Shown here in pieces: positions 56,890-64,000 of a DNA stretch of 64,000 bases; the first letter of the stretch is position 1; every line of letters begins with the position of its first letter. Under the pieces are notes generated by a model. That model was not told where the DNA came from. It did no database searches and saw nothing but the letters and a program-made list of their open reading frames with translations. The position numbers and the translations under genes are program-made. The DNA comes from Amaranthus tricolor (taxonomy: Eukaryota; Streptophyta; Magnoliopsida; Caryophyllales; Amaranthaceae): assembly GCF_026212465.1 (NCBI RefSeq), contig NC_080058.1, positions 2,197,501 through 2,261,500 on the forward strand, in the 5' to 3' direction.

Positions 56890-57427
56890 TGAATGTGTGA
56901 TACACAATACAACTCATAATAACTGAATTGTTACTTACACGTTGCTCAACTTTAACTACCCTACAACGTTGGAACCCTCTTAACCGTCCAGGTGATTGGT
57001 CAACCTACCCAAATTGTGTAGGAAACTGTTAAAACTAACTAACCCCAATCGGAACCCGTTTTTAGTACAAGCCTACTTCTTTTCAATAGATTTGGACCTC
57101 ATAATTTTCTCTGGTCATCACATTTAATTGAAAATTATAATTCTGAAGAAATACAAGGAAAATTCTATTGTACATTCAATTGTCTCCCAGATCATCCTTT
57201 CTTCTAGCACGTTTCCTTATTTCAATTCCCTTTTCGTCCCAATTCATGTACCCTATAAATCAAGTCTAAATTCTCCACTTTTTTTTTTTTTTTTTTTAAA
57301 ACCCACCAACTGTTTGTTGAATTTCCCCAGAGAGTCAAATTTGCTTATTTTGGTGAAAAATATACATTTTAGTTATCTGGAAATTTTTTTGGTGAATTTT
57401 TTGGTGGGTTAAGTTTATTTTGTGAAA

Positions 57428-60400
57428 ATGGTGGGTGGATTTTCTCTTTTGAGTTCTCCTGTTATAGATTATTCACATGCTTGTCCATGTATATTTTTGG
57501 ATCCTGTGAATTGTTCTAGTATGAATCTCAAGAGTGGTATGGGTAAAAAGCAATCAAGAAGCAGGGAAATTGGATCATTGGAACTTAGTAGTTCCTTTGT
57601 TGATTCAGGGAAAGATTTTTTGGGTATTGTGAATAAGAGAAGCTCAAGAAAACAGAAAAAAATTAGAAGTCCTTTGATTGTCAATGAACTTGGAGGACAG
57701 TATGAGGAAAACTTTGAGGATGTTAAGACGGTAACAATTTTAAATTTATGGAATTTATCATTTATTATGAATTTATGATAATATATAATGTATTTTTGTT
57801 TGTTAATGATCATGTTGAATCAAATTTAATCATTTATATTTTCTGGTAAATGACTGAATAAGCCTTTGGTGAGTCTGATGTATGCAAGTGTAGCCATAGA
57901 ATTTGCTGAACTTGGCTACTTTTTAAGGATTGCTTATGGTTTTATTTTGAGAAGTCATGTGCCTTGATGTCAGACCTTTTTGTGTTGAAGGACTGACTTC
58001 TAGTGCAGATAAATCGTAAAGTATAATTCTTTCTTTCTTTGCCATAAAAATTTAACAATTGACTTGTATTTTTGAAGCTTCTAAGATAATGTGTTCAATT
58101 TGACCTGAAGCTTTAGATTGTATTCCTCTTTTTCTTTGAGTTTTCTCAAGGTGAAAACAGCAAGTTTAGCTGTGTAATATCATTAATCTCTTATTTCAAG
58201 TTACAACCATATGAACTATATATTTATGTTATGTTACTCAGACTCTTCATTTCATTTTGCATCACGTATACGTGTTCGAAACTTGATGCTTGGACATTGG
58301 TATGGCACTTAGGCACTTCATTTTAGGCGTAAAATTAGATATTTAGACGTATTTGACACTTGAACACGTACCAATATCTGACATCAGTACCCGTGTTCAA
58401 GTAACATAGTATTTATGTACTACACAGGAGCTAAAATAGAATGCTAACTAACTAAGGCTAAGCATGTGCTAATCACATGTAAGGAATTGCAGAAAACCCT
58501 AATAAAAAAACAGAAAACCAGAAGTGTAACTATAACAACCTTGAGGAATCTTCAACAACCTATCAGAGTAAGGAGCATAGTGCTGCACTGCTGGGTAGAT
58601 GATCACCTTAGGATGAGTTGCTGCCTTGTCTTTGCTGCATACTAAGCTTGATGTTGTGGCACTCTGTGTAGTAGTTTGTTTGTTATAAGCTTCATTGAGT
58701 ATGAATCATAATACTCAATTAGTTCACTTAGGTAAACAAAATGGTTTAAAATGAAAGGAATAGGGGGTGAGGTAAATTGCTAGTTCAGATGTTTGAGAAT
58801 TTAAGGGTGATATTGAGACCGATTAGCTCATGAGCTACACAAGCCTAATCAAGACTTTCACGAGCCACACAGGCAAAGCTTCACTTTAAATGTCAATTAT
58901 TAATCAAACCCATCCGAAGGTGAGCTTGAGTCATGTGCTAGGAGGATGCCAGATGGTTGCTAGAGAAGTTTGCTCGGATGAGTAAGCTAGTGGCTCAGAC
59001 TATCATTGTGCTACGAATAAGGAAATGGCATGGAAGAGAGTGCTGGAACGAGCAGAAAAGGCAGAGTCTGGGCGCTGTTCTTCCTTGGACGAGTGATGGT
59101 TTGCTCAAACTATCGAACGTCCGAATGGGGCAAGCAACTAGAAGGCTTGTCGGAGCAATGTGTAGTTGGGTTGAGCAAGTCATATGTTTTGTGTGGAGGT
59201 TTGCTCGGTCTTGATCTGACAAGCACAATGTTTTCTGTGTGAACTTATGCCTGTCTTACTCTAGAGCTTTTATTTGGCAACAATTTCAAAACTCGGGTTG
59301 ATTTTCATACTAAGTTTTACTCTAGAGTTCTCAGCTCGAAAAAATCCAAGTCTACTTCCATGAGTTAAGCTGAGCTGCCAAGTCCACTAGTTTGAGATAG
59401 ACTGGGCACCCCTGTGGCCCTGTCTCCCCGAGTGAAATTGTGATATGCATACTTTCAAAGGTTCATGCTATTGGCTTCATCATAGACATCAAATCATTTA
59501 GATAAAATATCATATAGAAAATATAAACAAGTCTCTCTTCTCCCTCGTGCTTTATCTTGGAGCTGAGGGTCATTCCTCATGCATTCGTGCATATGATACT
59601 TGAAGAAGAACTAGCATCTTTACTGTGCTTTACCAACATTTTGGAAGTATAGATGGACTAACCCTAATATAAAACTATAAACTTCATCGATGCAGTTAGA
59701 CATGTAGGATAAAGGATAATAAGATTTTGTTTATTAACATCGACTTTTTTGGTGCTTTAAAAGAGGATTCTGCTGGTTTTGTCCAAGGTAAGGCATTTCG
59801 ATGTTAAACTAGAGTTATCCAATACTCCTTTCGATGTTTGTGACAAGCATTATTGTCTCTTTGTTATTGTCAATTTCTCTGATATTTTTATTTTGACTAA
59901 AAAATTGGTTGATTCTGGTTTTCAGCAATTACTCAACTATTTTACTTACAAAGCTGCGAGGACTGTTCTAAACCAGCTATATGAAATGAACCCCCCTCAA
60001 TATACATGGCTCTATAAGTAAGTACATGACTATCTTTATCAGTTTTAAGTTACCTACTCTATTTTTACGCTTCATCTTCATAATAGGTGACAATTCATTA
60101 GTTGTAGTGGCTATTTTTCTCAAAGAACCAAAGATTTATACTCCCTATGAATATGCTACAATACGGTAACTTGAGATTTTTTCCCAATTGTTGTAGAAAA
60201 CTCGAAGGAACAAGAGGGAGTAGTTCTTTCGTTTCAAATTATAAACAAATATAGTAACATAGCTCTTTAAATCATGTATATTTCTTGTCGATGTGAAGTT
60301 GCAGATAATATTTGTCATCAAGGGTCAATAGAAACAACCTCTTTGTTGTTACAGAGGTAAGGTTGCGTGGATAGCATTTGACGGAGTTCCTATTTAGCTA

Positions 60401-61810
60401 TGGTTGATATTGGGAAAACATAGCTTGAGATCAGCCAGCATAATATAAATCGGTTCAGTTTTATACTACTCTGTCCCATTGAAATCGCAACACCATACAA
60501 ATTTTGTATTAGAGCTTTTAAGAGAAACTTTTGCAATGTCAATGGGACGGAGGGAGTAACTAGTAATGAAATGCGTCTTATCCATGAGTTCTATTTTGCC
60601 AAGTAAGTAGCTCCTGTCAAATGTATATGATGTGTGCATATGTAGTCTGTGGTACAGGACCATAGTGTAAAAATAAGGCCGCATCGCATCGGCAACGTTG
60701 TAAAGGTTTTCAAAACAAACGAACCGTTATTTTCCGCGTGTAAAGGTGTAAAAAAAACCTCATTTTCAGCTGTATCAAGGGATATCTTATGATTTGCCCG
60801 ATATTTAGGCATTACGATAACTGCATCACTCCCGTTACCGCATCACCGTTCTGTTATTGCGATTGCGACTGTTACCGCATTTTTACACTATCAAGACAAT
60901 GCACACCATAAGAATCAATGTTCAAGCCAACACTTCATAGAAATTGTGTGTCGTATGTTATCGAGCATTCAAATATTCAAGAAACTGATTTTCTTTCAAT
61001 TTTTTTGTTTTTCTCTGCGCAGTTTCCTCCTAAAAAACAAACCTGCAGATGGAAAAATCTTCATTCGTAAGCTTGGGAAGGTATTAAAGTATCTAAAAGC
61101 ATTCATTCATTTGTCCCTACATGCGGGCATTGATATAGAATTAATAGAAGGGGACCATTGTTCTGTCAGAACTCATCATACGAGTCTTTTAACTTGACAG
61201 GAAAAACAAGACCTTGCCGAAAGAATAATGGTAACACGACTTCATCTATATGGAAAGTGGATTAAGGTCCGTTTTCTTCTCCTCATTTGCGTTACTTTTG
61301 AGTTTTGACATACACGTAGAGGCTTCAGTTGATGCGATTAGCCCAAGGCTTGTAAGCCGTCTGAACTTATTGGACTATAGGCCCTGCTCAGACTGGTCAT
61401 CTAGCTTAGATCATGCGTCATATATTTGATGTATGACCCCTATATTACTCGGATTCTTCATTTTGCTTCAAGCACTCGTGTTCGATCTTTGATGCTCGGA
61501 CATTGGTATGGCATTTAGAACTTCATTTTAGGCGTAAAATTGAATATTTAGACGTATCTGACACTTGGACACGTACCGGTATCCTACAGCCCGCCTAGCC
61601 CAGTTCACTTGCTATCTGCACATGTGTTGGATGTCTGAGTTATGCTTTGACATCTTTTCTAACCCATTTCTTCCCGTCCTATCGATGTAGAAATGCGATC
61701 ATGCTGAAATATACAAGAACATATCAGACGAAAACTTGGAGTTGATGCGCGAAAAGTTACTGGAAACCATTGTATGGCCTTCAGATGACAACACGGAGAA
61801 GATCGGATAA
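57428..61810 (+). CDS. RBCX: Chloroplast RbcX, Rubisco assembly chaperone, five exons
   Basis: Exons 57428-57730, 59926-60017, 61023-61080, 61201-61266 and 61691-61810 join in frame to 212 aa, with GT-AG introns and matching phases. The N-terminal 95 or so residues are Ser-rich and basic, fitting a chloroplast transit peptide. The mature part is the helical RbcX fold: QLLNYFTYKAARTVLNQLYE, then MNPPQYTWLYNFLLKNKPAD, EKQDLAERIMVTRLHLYGKW and KCDHAEIYKNISDENLELMR, ending WPSDDNTEKIG. RbcX dimers clamp the C-terminus of newly folded Rubisco large subunit and help RbcL8 assembly in the stroma. The mature part resembles the cyanobacterial-like plant RbcX; I am not sure which Arabidopsis number it equals. 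Y/N-rich PPQYTW motifs look intact. Confidence 0.93.
57731..59925 (+). other. RbcX intron 1
   Basis: A 2.2-kb intron. It holds a MITE at 58230-58409. A more GC-rich stretch, about 58800-59420, contains short open frames on both strands but no recognisable protein; it may be an old insertion of unknown class (phrases such as GATTAGCTCATGAGCTACAC recall common plant dispersed repeats). Confidence 0.45.
58230..58409. mobile_element. MITE in RbcX intron 1 with 9-bp flanking repeat
   Basis: Begins TATGTTACTCAGACTCTTC and ends GTGTTCAAGTAACATAG, giving terminal inverted repeats around ATGTTACT. TATTTATGT flanks both sides (58221-58229 and 58410-58418). The body, with TTGGACATTGGTATGGCA and TTCATTTTAGGCGTAAAATT, recurs in intron 4 at 61441-61590. 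Confidence 0.65.
60139..60222. mobile_element. Possible Stowaway-like MITE in RbcX intron 2
   Basis: TACTCCCTATGAATATGC at the left and CAAGAGGGAGTA at the right give short terminal inverted repeats next to TA. About 84 bp, non-coding. Confidence 0.4.
60467..60558. mobile_element. Stowaway-type MITE in RbcX intron 2
   Basis: CTCTGTCCCATTGAAATCGC at the left mirrors GCAATGTCAATGGGACGGAG at the right, flanked by TA on both sides. The CTCCCTCCGTCCCA-type end is the hallmark of Stowaway/Mariner MITEs. A minus-strand frame across it is a shadow. Confidence 0.75.
61441..61590. repeat. Second copy of the intron MITE, in RbcX intron 4
   Basis: TATATTACTCGGATTCTTC, CTCGGACATTGGTATGGCA and TTCATTTTAGGCGTAAAATT follow the same order and strand as in 58230-58409. 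The right terminal repeat is missing or degraded. Confidence 0.65.
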
Positions 61811-62467
61811 TGTACATTTAATGGTATCTATGGTTTGCAACTCATTGGCTACTCTTTGCAGCAACATTTTGGTATCCTGGGCACGATTAAGACAAACAAA
61901 GAATGCTGCATTTCATAGATGTGTGTGCATATAGCATTGGTTGTTTTAGATTATCAATTGTAAGAAATTTTATCCTAATCTTCGCGTTTATTATACATTC
62001 GGTCCATATCTTTAAACGAAAACGATGCTTTATCAGAAAATTAAATAGTCGTTATAGTTTGATTAGAGCTTCAAAAGTTTAATCTTTAGTATAGTTCAAT
62101 AGTTCTTCACGTAATTTTGGTTCCTTTGTCCAAAACAAATGAGGAAACATCCAAGAAGAATTCTGTTACGTTTGTAGAGTTGAAATTTGGGGAGCTTGTG
62201 TAGATTATGCCGTTAATGTTTATTTAACTAGTACTCTCTCTATCCATTTGAGTCTGTTATTGAAAATGATTTTTCTCCTTATAACATATCATTTTAGTCG
62301 TGCTGAAAATAAATCATTTAAAAACAAGAAAATCATTTTACTAATCACAAAAGTTGATTTGAAACCATGATCAAGGATATGTTATGTTCTCCTAAAGTGA
62401 ATTAGACGGGATTTGAGGTTATGAGCATTACATCTACTCATAGCAGGATCCAAACTACTCCTATGTT
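61811..62467. other. Sequence downstream of RbcX
   Basis: Contains the RbcX 3'UTR and terminator, then ordinary AT-rich spacer. A MITE-like phrase ACTCTCTCTATCCATTTGAG begins near 62231. No gene recognised. Confidence 0.45.
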
Positions 62468-62904
62468 AATTGATGTGAAAATTTGAAATACATAAGAGAA
62501 AAAATAAAAAAAATTAACAAAATAAACTAAGTTTTAAACTTATTTCAAAAGTAAGCGTGAAATTTTCAAATCTAAGGTTTGGGGCTGTTTGCAGTTACTA
62601 ACTGCGAACAGGTCAAAATAGACAAAATAGCTGTTCGCACTTACTAACTGCGAACAGCTATTTGACCTGTTCGCTGGTAGTAACTGCGAACAGCATGCTG
62701 CACAAAAACAGGTCAAAAATAGTTGTTCGCAGTTAGTAAGTGCGAACAACTATTTTGTCTTTTTTGACCTGTTCACAGTTATTAATTGCGAACAACCCTA
62801 AACCTCAGGTTTGAGAATTTCACGCTTACTTTTGAATTAAGTTTAAGACTTAGTTTATTTTTTTAATTTTTTTTCTTTATGTATTTCAAATTTTCAATTG
62901 ATGT
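62468..62904. mobile_element. Foldback element FB-2 with five 27-bp palindromes and 9-bp TSD
   Basis: The element spans 62477-62895 (419 bp) between perfect 9-bp duplications AATTGATGT (62468-62476 and 62896-62904). The arms run inward from GAAAATTTGAAATACATAA and mirror each other for over 100 bp. The centre holds five 27-bp palindromes at 62585-62611, 62631-62657, 62667-62693, 62723-62749 and 62769-62795, based on CTGTTCGCAGTTA / TAACTGCGAACAG and separated by short GGTCAAAATAG-type spacers. A 9-bp duplication suggests mobilisation by a Mutator-like transposase. No coding sequence; a 69-codon minus frame here is a by-product of the repeats. Confidence 0.85.
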
Positions 62905-63180
62905 TTACTACGTAGAACATGTCCTTACCTCATCATAAAGTGGCTACCGTTTCGGTGAAGTTTATGGAGTTAGATATGAATAATTTATTCTTTTATTGAT
63001 TTTCTGTTTTGCAACTTCTTGTAGATTAAAGTTTTTTAAAGTACATGATAAGTTGAGGGAAAAGTAAAGGTTAGATGAGGGGCAGCAATAGTCAAATTCA
63101 GGTTTTATCTAAGAGAAATGGTACCTACTTTAATTGAGTTATGACCCGGTTCTTTTTTATACCCTAGACAACAGCTCCTT

Positions 63181-63304
63181 TTGTATGAGACTGTCTCACT
63201 GTGAGACTAGTTTATAGAAGAGATTTATTATGGTAAAAGTTTCTATTATTGGGTTATTTAATCCAAGTATGGAGCACGTCTCACGATGAAACCGTCTCAT
63301 ACAA
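63181..63304. mobile_element. Best-preserved TGAGAC-family MITE
   Basis: TTGTATGAGACTGTCTCACT plus GTGAGAC at the left is mirrored by GTCTCACGATGAAACCGTC plus TCATACAA at the right (63278-63304). Each arm also contains a smaller inverted repeat (TGAGAC..GTCTCA). Related pieces occur at about 5.7, 14.6, 16.6, 17.6, 18.3 and 26.2 kb and at 63938-63985. Confidence 0.7.
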
Positions 63305-64000
63305 TAATTTGTGTAAAAAAAAATATGCTCTTTGTTAAACATTATGTTGCTTAAAAATCAAATTCTTAATATTTTAAGTAGAAAAATTATGTAAGTTATT
63401 TATAGTGTTGATTCTGATATTTTGTAAGCTCTAGGGGAATTAATAGATGTGAGCCCTCCTCTATGGAAAATTAATTCTGATCTTTAATAATTACTTGAAA
63501 AAAACACTTCCCTAACACGAAAAAAGAAGCACCAAAAGCCAAAACAAAACACCAAAAAGCCAACAACCAAGCTAAACAATAAGACTAGCCTTCTAAGCAT
63601 CATCCAACCTAGAAGCTACATAAAAAAAGAACATTTTTAGCTACATGACATGGTAGTAAGATAGCCCCCTAAAAAATGCGACCGTTCCTCTAAAGCTAAA
63701 TCTGGGAATCATAGTGATATGGGCCTTTGCACTCTTCCTCTTACTAAGCTTACTCATCAGTTGAACAACACTAGTGACGAATACCTTTATATTTGAATAA
63801 ATTAGTTTTTTCAAAAGATCACAAATTCTTTATGGAGATCGACCTCAATTGAGTCAACCCAAACTTACCAAAAAAAAAACAGCTGCTTTTTACTATTCAA
63901 ACTTCATTGTTTTTTTAATGTTTTTTCCTAATGGGCTGCTTGTATGGGCTCGTCACACGGTGAAACAGTCTCATACAAGACTTGCTAAGTATCACAAATC
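63305..64000. other. Right end of the window, gene-free
   Basis: No coding region recognised. The last 60 bases (63938-63985: TGGGCTCGTCACACGGTGAA, then CAGTCTCATACAAGAC) are another partial member of the TGAGAC family. Confidence 0.5.

Larger units (their letters stand above)
55332..57427. other. Divergent promoter region between the RNA-binding gene and RbcX
   Basis: The 2.1-kb spacer separates two divergently transcribed genes. It contains a foldback element (55540-56009), a (TA)n run (56650-56702), a G-box (56884-56889) and a T-run of about 19 (57279-57297) in the RbcX leader. No extra gene recognised. Confidence 0.6.

Noticed and set aside
62540..62749. 69-codon cysteine-rich minus-strand frame
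   Set aside because: It is produced by the repeated palindromes of the foldback element and has no independent coding evidence.
62585..62795. CRISPR-like array (regularly repeated 27-bp palindromes)
   Set aside because: The window is plant nuclear DNA. Spacers are themselves repetitive and the array sits inside a transposon with inverted arms and a target duplication.

Overview
The window reads as nuclear DNA of a flowering plant (a eudicot). Multi-exon genes have GT-AG introns, there are plant-only gene families (ZAT-type C2H2 repressor, ankyrin/CCCH protein, chloroplast RbcX), and the spacers are very AT-rich and full of plant transposons. A short inverted-repeat family built on 'TGAGAC..GTCTCA' recurs many times; my impression that this points to Caryophyllales is only a guess.

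Layout. 1-90: last exon of an unidentified plus-strand gene, followed by a truncated RTE-type LINE 3' end. 3613-4554: intronless ZAT-type C2H2 zinc-finger repressor. 4.6-18.7 kb: gene-free, holding a non-autonomous hAT element with an 8-bp target duplication, a 57-bp mini foldback, a long hairpin and decayed repeats. 18765-20885 (minus): 706-aa ankyrin + tandem CCCH zinc-finger protein with a probable 5'UTR intron near 21 kb. 22-26.7 kb: gene-free. 26707-37506: complete, recently inserted, minus-strand Ty1/copia retrotransposon of SIRE/Maximus type (1.4-kb LTRs, TSD ATTTT, initiator-Met PBS, gag, pol and an extra third ORF), with broken coding frames. 39.1-41.1 kb: LINE tail and a decayed Mutator-like transposase. 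41410-42897: Mutator-like element with about 152-bp terminal repeats and a 9-bp target duplication that carries three exons of a peptide N-glycanase (PNG1) gene, i.e. a Pack-MULE. 43416-50865: eight-exon ARMC8/GID5-like armadillo gene. 52134-55331 (minus): three-exon hnRNP H/F-like RNA-binding protein with three RRMs. 57428-61810: five-exon chloroplast RbcX gene. Two foldback elements, each with five copies of a 27-bp palindrome, lie on either side of RbcX.

The host genes are not co-regulated as a unit: they are a transcription repressor, an RNA-binding CCCH protein, a subunit of a ubiquitin-ligase (CTLH/GID) complex, a splicing-type RNA-binding protein and a Rubisco assembly chaperone. The strongest unusual signals are the Pack-MULE with its captured PNG1 exons, the paired five-unit palindrome foldbacks, the palindrome array in the retrotransposon LTRs, and the contrast between near-identical LTRs and multiple coding lesions in the same element.
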